Shown here: piece after piece, positions 56,743-64,000 of the stretch
Position numbering within the stretch: position 1 is the first letter of the stretch
Layout: every line of letters begins with the position of its first letter
From: Streptomyces sp. T12
GTDB lineage: Bacteria; Actinomycetota; Actinomycetes; Streptomycetales; Streptomycetaceae
Length of the DNA stretch: 64,000 bases
Assembly: GCF_028736035.1 (NCBI RefSeq)
Contig: NZ_CP117866.1
Location: forward strand, 6,820,001 to 6,884,000
Reading direction: 5' to 3'
Made by a program: the position numbers and the translations under genes
The notes under the pieces: generated by a model
The model's database searches: none
Told to the model about the DNA's origin: nothing
The model's input: the letters and a program-made list of their open reading frames with translations, nothing else

Positions 56743-57233
56743 CCGTGATCATCTCGGAGCGGCACAGGTCACCCGGTCCGGGCCCAGGTCACGACCGCGA
56801 GGCAGGTAGGCACCGGGCACATGCCAGGGTGCCCAGGAGGAGCAGACGGGTCATCGGTGCCAGACGGCGAATGCCGGGTGCGAAGGCGAGGGCGATCAGC
56901 GCGGCGGCAGCGGCGGCGACGGTCAGGAAGAACTATGGACTCCTGGAACAGAGTTCATCCTCGCTGTGCGGGGCCGAGGGCCGGTGACGTCCGGTCGTCC
57001 CCGGCGGGGCCGAGGCCGCCGCGCCGCCTGCGGGCCGCCTCAGTTGCGGCGCCCCGAGCGGTACGCTCCGCGGCCGGGTTCGGCACGCGATGCAGACGCG
57101 CCCGCGCCAGTGCGGCGGCGCGGGCTCACCGAAGAAGAGGGTGGCCTCGGCACCGCCACCGGCATTCAGCCGCCGGCGATGGAGGTCTGCCTCCGCCGGT
57201 GAAGTACTCCCGGCCCCGGCCATGGGAAGCCAC
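56743..57233. other. Non-coding stretch holding the right-hand 53-bp repeat
   Basis: About 490 bases without a supported gene; frames on either strand have poor ribosome-binding sites or low coding bias. It contains the second copy of the 53-bp repeat (57076-57128) and ends at the esx terminator. Confidence 0.5.
57076..57128. repeat. 53-bp repeat, right copy
   Basis: Direct-orientation partner of 49801-49853 (about 87% identity), with the same CCCGCGCC/GGCGCGGG stem (57101-57124). The minus strand could encode the same EPAPxHWRGRVxIxCRT-like peptide, pointing to remnants of a common gene. Confidence 0.7.
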
Positions 57234-57268
57234 TCAGGGTGGGTACCTCCCGTGCGTACCCACCCTGA
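57234..57268 (-). terminator. Terminator of the esx genes
   Basis: A 13-base perfect stem (TCAGGGTGGGTAC / GTACCCACCCTGA) with a nine-base loop lies 19 bases past the stop of the esxA-like gene. It is symmetric and can also stop plus-strand transcription. Confidence 0.85.
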
Positions 57269-57286
57269 ACCAGGCTGTGCTCCGCG

Positions 57287-57583
57287 CTAGTAGTTGGCGG
57301 CGGCCTTACGGTCCGCGGCGCTGTACGCCGCGCTCGCGTCGCGGACCGCGTTCGCGATGGAGTTCAGGGCCTGGTGGATCTCCCTGGCCTTGATGTCCCA
57401 CTCGCGGTGGAGGCCGTCTGCCGCGGTCTTGGCCTCGCCCTCGAAGAAGGCGGAGAGGTCCTTCATCCGCTGCTGGAGGGCTTCCAGGTCCGTGTCCAGT
57501 TTCTTGGCCTGGTTGGTGATGTCCCCTGCGGCCCTCTCGAGTTCCGCGTAGGTGACGAGCATGGTGCCGTTGTCTACTGCCAT
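57287..57583 (-). CDS. esxA: EsxA-like (WXG100 family) secreted protein with FEG in place of WXG
   Basis: 98 residues, all helical hairpin: VTYAELERAAGDITNQAKKLDTDLEALQQRMKDLSAFFEGEAKTAADGLHREWDIKAREIHQALNSIANAVRDASAAYSAADRKAAANY. The turn where WXG sits reads FEG (residues 47-49), so the key Trp is Phe. The YSAAD at residues ~87-91 fits the YxxxD/E export signal. It should form a heterodimer with the EsxB-like partner, 46 bases upstream, and be exported by EccC. Confidence 0.9.
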   Translation of the reverse strand: MAVDNGTMLVTYAELERAAGDITNQAKKLDTDLEALQQRMKDLSAFFEGEAKTAADGLHREWDIKAREIHQALNSIANAVRDASAAYSAADRKAAANY

Positions 57584-57629
57584 GGCTTCTCCAACGGGGT
57601 TTCAGGTGTGGTGTGTTGAGGGCTGCGGG

Positions 57630-57995
57630 TCACATGCCGGAGAAGGCCGAGGACTTGGCCGCCGACGAGGGACCGCCGGCCGAGCCGGAGCCGCCCGAGT
57701 CGATGCCTGCCAGGGCCTGGTAGATCTCTTCGTCGGTGCTGCCGGCGATGCGGCGGTTGTCGTTGACTGCGTTCTGGAAACGGACGAGCAGGTTGCCGAT
57801 GTTGGCCATGCGCTCGTTGATCTCGGTCTGCTTCCGGTCGAAGGACACGGCGCCCTGGCCCTGCCACTTGCCTTCCACACCGTCGATCACGGCGTGCAGC
57901 TGCTGCAACTGCTGCTTCACCGACCCGAATCGTTCGTTGAGCTCCTGCTCGAACTGCCGCAGTACGTCGTCTGTGACCTTCTGGGTTCCGGCCAT
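57630..57995 (-). CDS. esxB: EsxB-like WXG100 protein
   Basis: 121 residues from the ATG at 57995, with GGAAGGAA upstream. Classic WXG turn KWQGQGAV (WQG at 44-46) between two helices (VLRQFEQELNERFGSVKQQLQQLHAVIDGV and TEINERMANIGNLLVRFQNAVNDNRRI). The C-terminal tail is Gly/Ser-rich with no clear YxxxD. Partner of the EsxA-like protein. The gene lies after a terminator hairpin (58176-58195), so it is likely transcribed from its own promoter near 58000-58170. Confidence 0.92.
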   Translation of the reverse strand: MAGTQKVTDDVLRQFEQELNERFGSVKQQLQQLHAVIDGVEGKWQGQGAVSFDRKQTEINERMANIGNLLVRFQNAVNDNRRIAGSTDEEIYQALAGIDSGGSGSAGGPSSAAKSSAFSGM

Positions 57996-58175
57996 CTGTT
58001 GTTCCTTCCCGGTGCTGTTGTGGATCCGACGGGTTGGACCAGGAGAAGCTGCGTGGGCGTGGTGAGGCGCCGCGTGTGCTTTGTCAGGCTGAAGAACCGG
58101 CACACGGCATGACAGCCACCCTCCCCCGTAACCCCCGTACTCCCCGTTTGCTACGACCGCGGGTCATTGCGATCG

Positions 58176-58195
58176 CGGTGACGCGAACGTCACCG
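58176..58195 (-). terminator. Terminator after mycP, upstream of esxB
   Basis: CGGTGACG-CGAA-CGTCACCG, a perfect eight-base stem with a four-base loop; on the minus-strand RNA the loop is UUCG. It is 56 bases past the mycP stop, separating the eccD-eccB-mycP operon from the esxBA operon. Confidence 0.6.
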
Positions 58196-58250
58196 ATTGC
58201 ATGCGTGTCACTCTAGCCACTACCAGTGACAGGACCAACGGCCTTCTCGG

Positions 58251-59546
58251 CTATGCCGAGGCGTTCCCCGATGCCTTTCCCGGGGCGTTCCCCGATGCCT
58301 TCCCCGACGCCGTCCTCCTCCGCGCATCCCGCCCCGCCACCGCCCCGCCCCCGATGACCGCCACCAGCACCAAGCTGCCGACCACCACATAGGTCCCGAG
58401 GCGGACAGCCCGCTCCTGCGGGGTTTCCCCGAGCGGGAGTTGGGCCACCGCGGGCGCCTGCCCGGCGCCTTGGTTGCTCGGCACCGGATGCTCGATCGGT
58501 TTGTCGTCCTCCGTCAGCGCGCGTACGGGGTCGACGACGCCCCAGCCGACCAGGCGGTCATGTCCGGGGATGGAGCGTTCCGCGGTCTGCATGATCTGGG
58601 CGGTGATCTGCTCCTGCGTCCACCTCGGGTGCTTGGCCTTGATGAGGGCCGCGACACCGGCGACGTAGGGGGCGGAGAAGCTGGTGCCGTTGTCGGCGCA
58701 GTGGCCGCCGCCGGGGACGGTGGAGACCATGTCGACACCGGGGGCCGCGACGTCCACGAACTCGCCGGACTGGGAGAAGACCGCGCGTTCGTTGTTGCGG
58801 TCCGCGGCGGCTACCGCCAGGACGCCTTCGTACGATGCTGGGTAGGTCTCCTTGACGTTGCCTCCGAGTCCGTCGTTGCCTGCCGAGGCCACGATGACGA
58901 TGTCCCTGGCCAGCGCGTTGTCCACCGCCGTTTTCAGTTCGGAGGTGGAGTCGATCGGGTTGACCGTGTCCTGGGAGATGTTGATGATGTCGGCGTCCGC
59001 CTCCCTGGTGGCGTAGTTGATGGCCGCGGCCAGGCTCTCGGTGTCGCCGTGGCCCTCGGCATCGTTCTGCTGGATCGGGATGATCGTCGCCTTGGGCGCC
59101 AGGCCGACGAAGCCCGTGCCCTTCGCCGGCCTGGCGGCGATGATGCCCGCGACCTTCGTGCCGTGGCCCACCACGTCGGTGGTGCCGTCGTCGCGGCCGC
59201 GCTCGATCTTGTTGCCGTTGTCGTCCGTGAGGTTCGGCGACAGGAAGTTGCGGCCCTTCCTGACGTCCACCGCCGGGGCGAGTTGGCGGTTCTTGACGTC
59301 CACGCCGGTGTCGATGACCGCGACGCGTACGCCCTCGCCCATCGACTGTTTCCACACCTCGTCCAGCAGGACCCGCTGCAGGGCCCAGGGGCGGCCCTCG
59401 TACGTCTTGCCCGGGAAGGTGCACTGATCGGCCGTGCCGGCGGAGGGCACGGCGGCGGTGGCCACAGGCGCCTGGGGCACCACGACGAACGCGAACGTGG
59501 CGGCGGCCGTTCCAACAAGCCGGCCCACGTGGGGACGCGTACGCAT
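58251..59546 (-). CDS. mycP: Mycosin MycP of the core ESX locus
   Basis: 431 residues. Signal peptide ending near TAA-VP, an N-extension with Cys (DQCTFPGKTYEGRPW), and the subtilisin domain: Asp79 in AVIDTGVDV, His128 in VVGHGTKVAG, Asn224 in SAGNDG, Ser289 in NGTSFSAPYVAG. A Pro/Ala linker and one C-terminal membrane helix (~375-400) anchor it outside. The tail ends in a short repeat (GKASGNAPGKASGNASA; DNA repeats near 58254-58300). Mycosins stabilise or process the ESX machine. 16 bases after EccB. Confidence 0.94.
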   Translation of the reverse strand: MRTRPHVGRLVGTAAATFAFVVVPQAPVATAAVPSAGTADQCTFPGKTYEGRPWALQRVLLDEVWKQSMGEGVRVAVIDTGVDVKNRQLAPAVDVRKGRNFLSPNLTDDNGNKIERGRDDGTTDVVGHGTKVAGIIAARPAKGTGFVGLAPKATIIPIQQNDAEGHGDTESLAAAINYATREADADIINISQDTVNPIDSTSELKTAVDNALARDIVIVASAGNDGLGGNVKETYPASYEGVLAVAAADRNNERAVFSQSGEFVDVAAPGVDMVSTVPGGGHCADNGTSFSAPYVAGVAALIKAKHPRWTQEQITAQIMQTAERSIPGHDRLVGWGVVDPVRALTEDDKPIEHPVPSNQGAGQAPAVAQLPLGETPQERAVRLGTYVVVGSLVLVAVIGGGAVAGRDARRRTASGKASGNAPGKASGNASA

Positions 59547-59562
59547 TACTCGGCCCGCCCCC

Positions 59563-61110
59563 TCATGAACCCTGCGGCTGCCGCGCCGCGCCCGTCGACA
59601 GACGCGGCCCCGTCGGCAGGAACGCCGACCATGCGGCCGGGATCGGGGCCGGTGTCACGTCCTTGTAGCCGAGGTGGTTCTGCGCCTGCTGGGCCTCCTC
59701 CAGTGCCGCTGCTTCCCGCTGCTTCTGCTTTTCCGCTGCCGATCCCGAGGAGCCGATGCCCGCGTCGTCCGTCTCGCTGTCGCCGTTGGACTGCATCGCA
59801 TAGCGCAGGCCGGTGTCGGTGACGAGGAAGAAGAAACCGGAGCGGGTCGACGATCCCGTGAACTGGCGGAAGAACTGACCCGATCCGGGGGTGACGTACG
59901 CGCTGCTCGATCCAGTGGGCAGCGTGGCGGGGAAGTCCCTGCCCGCCCAGGTGCTCAAGGTCGTGGCGCCCTGGTCCTCGTCCACCTCGTGCAGAACGTT
60001 GCACACCGTGTTGCGGCTGCCCTCCTCCGTGCTCGCGGAGTTGACCGGCTTCGGCTCCTGCTGAGGCCAGGTCTTCTCCGCGCCGAAGGGCGCCCCGGGC
60101 GTGAAGCTGCCGGCACTGACGGGCAGCGCTCGGCTCGCCTGCCCGAGACCGGTCAGGTCCTTGCTGCTCAGCAGGAGCTTTGCCATGAAGTCGGAGACCG
60201 GCGCGACCCGCCCCTGCAGGACGACGTATTTCTGGATCCTGGTACCGGACGGTGCCTCCAGGACCATGCCGACCTTGTTCGCCTCGTCCGGCAGCCGGCC
60301 CTGGATTCCGGCGTCGACGCCGGGCGTGTCCGGAATCTTCGGGAAGGCGATGGTGTCGCCCTTGTGCAAGGTCGCCAACCAGCCGGCCGACACCCGCTGC
60401 GGCTCCCGGCCCTCGCCTACGACCTGGCGCAGCAGCAGTTCCTCGTTTTCCACGGGGTACGCCGTTCCCTTGGCGTCGACGACGTAGCGGGTGCGGTCCG
60501 GACCCGGGCCCTCCACATACATCAGCTCGCCGCCGCGCAGCCGCTCCGTGCCTTCGGTCCGGGGCATGTCGCGCGTGGCGAGGATGAACGCGGCCTTCTG
60601 GATGGCACGGCCGCCTTCACCGGGTCGCTCGCAGACCACCCAGCGCTTCTTCGATCCGGCTTCGCCGGCGTCGGGCAGACGGTCGGGGGCGTAGGGGATA
60701 CCGAGTGTGGGGCCGTGCGGGATCTTGCCGTTGTCGAGCACCGATTCGTCGACGTTGATGACCTTGCCCTTGTCGGGGAGCAGGAGCAGCTTCGCCGAGG
60801 ACATGTTCAGCACCGGGTGCAGCTGCGTCTTGCCGTCGGTTACGAGGATCACGTACCGCGTGGTCGACTTGCTGGAGATGATGATGTTCTCCCCGGGCTT
60901 GTCCCAGTCCTGCGGTGCAGCAGGCTTGAACATGCCCCAGGCTCCGAACGCCGCGAGGATGACCGTCGCGACGATCGCACCCGGCACGACCGCGCGCAGG
61001 GGGCGTGGCCAGCCCTCCTCCGTGCCGTTCGGGTTGGGCTGCAGGAACTGCCCGACCAGGCGCCGTCGCGCGAAGGTGTAGGCATTGAGCTCGTCCCGCC
61101 GTGATGCCAT
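59563..61110 (-). CDS. eccB: EccB, ESX membrane channel component
   Basis: 515 residues. N-terminal cytoplasmic segment SRRDELNAYTFARRRLVGQFLQPNPNG (the family hallmark), one membrane helix (~40-62) and the large extracellular EccB domain with two conserved cysteines around VVCERPGEG and TVCNVLHEVDED. Together with EccC and EccD it makes the ESX inner-membrane complex. The ~60-residue Gln/Ala-rich C-terminal tail is typical of the streptomycete form. Upstream EccD gene ends 49 bases before. Confidence 0.94.
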   Translation of the reverse strand: MASRRDELNAYTFARRRLVGQFLQPNPNGTEEGWPRPLRAVVPGAIVATVILAAFGAWGMFKPAAPQDWDKPGENIIISSKSTTRYVILVTDGKTQLHPVLNMSSAKLLLLPDKGKVINVDESVLDNGKIPHGPTLGIPYAPDRLPDAGEAGSKKRWVVCERPGEGGRAIQKAAFILATRDMPRTEGTERLRGGELMYVEGPGPDRTRYVVDAKGTAYPVENEELLLRQVVGEGREPQRVSAGWLATLHKGDTIAFPKIPDTPGVDAGIQGRLPDEANKVGMVLEAPSGTRIQKYVVLQGRVAPVSDFMAKLLLSSKDLTGLGQASRALPVSAGSFTPGAPFGAEKTWPQQEPKPVNSASTEEGSRNTVCNVLHEVDEDQGATTLSTWAGRDFPATLPTGSSSAYVTPGSGQFFRQFTGSSTRSGFFFLVTDTGLRYAMQSNGDSETDDAGIGSSGSAAEKQKQREAAALEEAQQAQNHLGYKDVTPAPIPAAWSAFLPTGPRLSTGAARQPQGS

Positions 61111-61159
61111 CGTGCCGCTGCCTCTTTCCCCCGCTGGTTATCTGGTCACGACGCTGCTC

Positions 61160-62704
61160 TCACGAAGAGAGCGAGCGCATCTGGTGGTACGCGCCGAACA
61201 CCGCAAGACACAGCGGCAGCAGCGTCAGAAGCACGAAACTCTCGGCGATCTCCAGGAATCGGCCCCAGAACGGGGTGACCCCCTTGCTGGGGACGACCAG
61301 CGCGATCGCAGCGATCGCCCCGGCGACGACGGCGACCGCGACCGACAGCCACACCAGCCTGATGTAGAGGGCCGAGCCGTCACCCCGCAGCGCCTCCAGG
61401 ACCATCCACCCGGGCGGGTTGAGGGAGAGGCCGAGTCCCAGGAGCACCAGCGAGGCAAGGCCCGCCGCGAGCGTGCACCCCACCTGGACGGTGTGCCGGA
61501 ACAGATGGGCGCGCATCAGCAGGGCCAGCCCCGTGGCGAGCGCGAGCAGTTGAGCCCACAGGTCGTCGGAGAACCCGAGCACCGCTGCCGCAGCCGCCGC
61601 CACCAGCGCACAACCGCCGACCAGGCCGAGTAGCAGCTCGTGCCCACGCCGCGCCTGAGCGGCGATGCGTTCGGCGTCGATCGCGGCGTGTGCCTCGGCG
61701 CCATCGGTATCGGTATCAGCATCGTCATAGCCGGCGCCTACGGCGGTGCGCGGCGGGTCGAAGCCGATGGGAAGGCGGGCGAAACGCGTGGCGAGGCCCG
61801 GCAGGAAGGCGAGAGTCCCCAAGGCGAGCGGAGAGCAGACCGCCGCGGTCTCGACCGGCCTCATCTCGGTGAGGATCGACATGAACGTCAACAGCATGCC
61901 GATGGCCGAGGCGAAGACGAAGGCGACGAAGGGGCTGTCGCCGCTCGGTGTGAGGATCACCAGCACAGCCGATCCCACCAGCACAGCGGCGCAGGCGAGC
62001 AGGAACTGCAGCCTGCCGATGCCTTCTTCGGACGACAGCGCGAGCAGTCCGCTGCCGGCAACTCCCAGGTTCGCGAGGGCGCCTGTGCCGAAGGCCAGGG
62101 ACGAGCCGCGGTCGTCGTACACCCGGGCGCGTACGGCGGCGAGCGCGAGGAGCACCACGCCTGAGACCCCTGCCACGATGCCCGGGAGCCCGTGCATGTC
62201 ATGGCGGACGTCGGAACTCCAGGCCACGAAGGCGAGCAGCATCAGCAGCACACAGCCGCCGAAGAGCCCTGCGCTGCGCAGGAGTTCGTCGTTCCACAGC
62301 GCTCGGTCGCGGGTGACGGCGCTGGCCGTGGCGTGCGAGACGTCGTCGAACACCGCGGGCGGGAGAGAGTCGGAGAACGGCCGCAGCAGCAGGAACTCGC
62401 CGTCGACGACGCGCTGCGTGGCGAGGGAGCGCGCCCCGTCGAGCACCGTCCCGTCCCGGCGCACCAGGTGATACCCGACCGGAGCGCCAGGTGCCGGGCT
62501 CTGCCCCGACAGGCGCAGGATCTCCGCATAGAGGTGCGCGAGCGGAATGTCATCGGGCAGCGCAACATCGATACGGCTGTCGGGCGCCGCCACGATGATC
62601 CGGCGGAAGCCGGTGCTGCGGGCGGTCGGCACCCCCGGTCCCGTATGGGCCCCCGGTCCCGCATAACTGCCGGTGTTCGCCGCAGCTCCAACCGTCGTAG
62701 GCAC
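61160..62704 (-). CDS. eccD: EccD, ESX integral membrane channel component
   Basis: 514 residues. N-terminal ubiquitin-like domain (FRRIIVAAPDSRIDVALPDDIPLAHLYAEILRLSGQSP...YHLVRRDGTVLDGARSLATQRVVDGEFLLLRP), then eleven membrane helices with a cytoplasmic loop of ~60 residues near 330-370 (GYDDADTDTDGAEAHAAIDAERIAAQARR). It is first in the minus-strand operon eccD-eccB-mycP, divergent from EccC. EccE and EccA are not present in this window, consistent with the simpler streptomycete ESX-4-like form. Confidence 0.93.
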   Translation of the reverse strand: MPTTVGAAANTGSYAGPGAHTGPGVPTARSTGFRRIIVAAPDSRIDVALPDDIPLAHLYAEILRLSGQSPAPGAPVGYHLVRRDGTVLDGARSLATQRVVDGEFLLLRPFSDSLPPAVFDDVSHATASAVTRDRALWNDELLRSAGLFGGCVLLMLLAFVAWSSDVRHDMHGLPGIVAGVSGVVLLALAAVRARVYDDRGSSLAFGTGALANLGVAGSGLLALSSEEGIGRLQFLLACAAVLVGSAVLVILTPSGDSPFVAFVFASAIGMLLTFMSILTEMRPVETAAVCSPLALGTLAFLPGLATRFARLPIGFDPPRTAVGAGYDDADTDTDGAEAHAAIDAERIAAQARRGHELLLGLVGGCALVAAAAAAVLGFSDDLWAQLLALATGLALLMRAHLFRHTVQVGCTLAAGLASLVLLGLGLSLNPPGWMVLEALRGDGSALYIRLVWLSVAVAVVAGAIAAIALVVPSKGVTPFWGRFLEIAESFVLLTLLPLCLAVFGAYHQMRSLSS

Positions 62705-62986
62705 CTGTTGCTCCCCCTCGCGGTGCTTCTCAAATCGCGGGCCGCGCCCCTGCCCCGTTCGTTCGCGTGTCCGCTCTCACTCCGGTCTTTTTCCGAAAGA
62801 CCGTGAATGACCCCGAATCCATTGATTGTTCGCGGATTTCGCGGGTGCGTACACGCGTGGCGCCACCCTACCGCCCGCAATGTCAGTGCTCGCCAGTAGG
62901 ATCCACTCCAGATCCAGTCCGGATGAAGTCGGCGCCACGGGGGTGCGGACAAGGGCTCTTCAATCCGCGAGGGGGACGGGTCAGCT
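62705..62986. other. Divergent promoter region eccD/eccC
   Basis: About 280 bases between the two starts. I see a CCGAAAGACCGTG-like AT-richer part near 62795-62830 and no strong palindrome. No gene supported. Confidence 0.4.
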
Positions 62987-64000
62987 TTGAGCCAGATCGT
63001 CGTCAAACGGCCGCCGAGGACCTTGCCCACCGAGGTGCCCGCCGATCCAGTGCAGTTGCAATCCCCACCCGAGTTGCCCAGAGGGCAGCAGGAGGGCGCG
63101 CTGATGCAGCTGCTGCCCATGCTGGGGATGGGCGGTTCCGTCGTCTTCTTCTTCATGACGCCCAACCCGGTCATGCGCATCATGGGCATGGTGATGATCG
63201 CGTCGACGATCGGAATGGGCATTGCCATGCTCGTTCGCTATCGGCGCGGTACCCAGGGGCAGCTCGCCGATATGCGGCGGGACTACCTGAAGTACCTGGC
63301 CAAAACTCGTCGCGCGGTTCTTCGTACCGCGCGGCTGCAGCGCGACGCCCAGTTCTATCTGCATCCGGCTCCCGAACAATTGTGGGCCCTGGTCGCCGAA
63401 GGCAGCCGCATCTGGGAGCGGCGCATCAGCGACGACGACTTCGGGCAGGTGCGGATCGGTGTGGGCAGCCAGCAGCTCGCCGCCCCGCTGATCGCACCCG
63501 AGACCGCTCCGGTGGACGAGCTGGAGCCGCTCACCGCCGGGGCGATGAAGCAGTTCCTCACCGCGCACAGCACGGTCGAGGGCCTGCCCATGGCGATCTC
63601 GCTGCGGGCCTTCTACCACCTCACCGTCAGCGGGGACGAGAGCCACGTCCGGGCGTCGGTACGCGCCATGGTGGCCTCCCTGGTCTCCCTGCACTCTCCC
63701 GACGACCTGGTCGTCGCCGTCGCTGCCGGGCACGACGCAGCCACGCAGTGGGAGTGGGTCAAGTGGCTGCCCCACGTGCAGACCGACGGAAGCGACGGAG
63801 CGGGCAGCCGCCGGCTCATCACGGCCGGCGCGCAGGATCTGGAGCTGCTGCTCAAGGAGCAGCTCGAAGGCCGCCCCCGGTTCCAGGCCGGCGGCCAACC
63901 CCTGCTGGAACAGCCGCACATCGTCGTCGTACTTGACGGAGAGGCGCTGTCGCCGTTGTCGGCGCTGGCAGCGGCCGAAGGGCTGCAGGGTGTCACGGTC
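62987..64000 (+). CDS. eccC: EccC, ESX ATPase (N-terminal part, runs off the window)
   Basis: Starts at TTG 62987 with GAGGGGGAC about ten bases upstream; at least 338 codons are open to the window end. The first ~75 residues are Pro-rich (VVKRPPRTLPTEVPADPVQLQSPPELPRG), then two membrane helices (~45-95, GALMQLLPMLGMGGSVVFFFM...IMGMVMIASTIGMGIAMLVRYRR), and the domain of unknown function before the first FtsK/SpoIIIE ATPase (DMRRDYLKYLAKTRRAVLRTA, FYLHPAPEQLWALVAEGSRIWERR, GQVRIGVGSQQLAAPL). EccC recognises the Esx substrate signal and powers export. The ATPase domains are outside this window. Confidence 0.93.
   Translation, partial: MSQIVVKRPPRTLPTEVPADPVQLQSPPELPRGQQEGALMQLLPMLGMGGSVVFFFMTPNPVMRIMGMVMIASTIGMGIAMLVRYRRGTQGQLADMRRDYLKYLAKTRRAVLRTARLQRDAQFYLHPAPEQLWALVAEGSRIWERRISDDDFGQVRIGVGSQQLAAPLIAPETAPVDELEPLTAGAMKQFLTAHSTVEGLPMAISLRAFYHLTVSGDESHVRASVRAMVASLVSLHSPDDLVVAVAAGHDAATQWEWVKWLPHVQTDGSDGAGSRRLITAGAQDLELLLKEQLEGRPRFQAGGQPLLEQPHIVVVLDGEALSPLSALAAAEGLQGVTV

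Noticed and set aside
56739..57223. Small frames on both strands between the lipoprotein and esx genes
   Set aside because: Arg/Pro-rich composition without ribosome-binding sites; only the repeat-derived peptide is noteworthy.
1..64000. tRNA, rRNA, CRISPR arrays, prophage or transposase genes
   Set aside because: None was recognised on either strand by eye; no CCA-ended cloverleaf, regular spacer array, integrase or transposase motif found. A tRNA-finding or profile search would be decisive.

Overview
The window reads as chromosomal Streptomyces DNA, or a very close relative. GC is very high with strong G/C bias at third codon positions. Genes are tightly packed, often with ATGA/GTGA stop-start overlaps, and many start with GTG. 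The gene content is typical of the genus: a LuxR-STAND regulator, RsbW-like ATPases, SigE-family sigma factor, secreted chitinase and proteases, a Flp/Tad pilus locus, an AbaA/WhiJ-like cluster and an actinobacterial type VII (ESX) secretion system. I saw no rRNA, tRNA, CRISPR array, transposase or phage genes.

Layout. 0-5.3 kb: a membrane-anchored solute-binding-like protein, an alanine-type aminotransferase, small unknowns and a secreted chymotrypsin-like protease. 5.3-12.4 kb: a D-amino-acid locus with N-acyl-D-amino-acid deacylase, D-serine-dehydratase/D-threonine-aldolase-like enzyme, PfkB kinase, IclR regulator, RidA and GntP permease. Its two halves diverge from a region holding a perfect IclR-type palindrome. 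A partial duplication of the permease 3' end follows. 12.7-25 kb: secreted M14 carboxypeptidase, LuxR-family ATPase regulator, two HATPase proteins, an Nramp-like carrier, a sigma factor with its membrane partner, and a GH18 chitinase with a DasR-like operator.

24.9-36.2 kb: a complete Flp/Tad pilus locus (CpaB, CpaE/TadZ, two TadE-like pseudopilins, TadA, TadB, TadC). A NarL-type two-component pair, the Flp pilin, a Tad-like secreted protein, a lipoprotein and an OmpA-domain protein follow. The pilin ribosome-binding site lies in an 11-bp hairpin. 36.2-42 kb: LLM oxidoreductase with divergent XRE regulator, a PIN-domain toxin-antitoxin pair with low-complexity repeats upstream, and an AbaA/WhiJ-like trio (ATPase, DUF5753-type HTH, DUF397-like).

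42.2-49.3 kb: a six-gene block of ESX-associated proteins: helical ESX-like proteins, a WXG/PPE-like protein with a long Gly/Pro/Ser tail and YxxxD signal, an extra mycosin protease, an alpha/beta hydrolase and a lipoprotein. 49.4-57.2 kb: an accessory, partly decayed stretch (frameshifted genes, a second toxin-antitoxin pair, tandem paralogous membrane proteins, GH16 glucanase) lying between two imperfect 53-nt direct repeats. 57.3-64 kb: the core ESX apparatus (EsxA-like, EsxB-like, MycP, EccB, EccD on the minus strand; EccC divergent, running off the window).

Two themes stand out. The ESX effector block and the ESX core appear to be one functional locus separated by the accessory stretch. 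Several genes also have clear cis-regulatory structures (IclR palindrome, DasR-like box, SD-sequestering hairpins, strong terminators).
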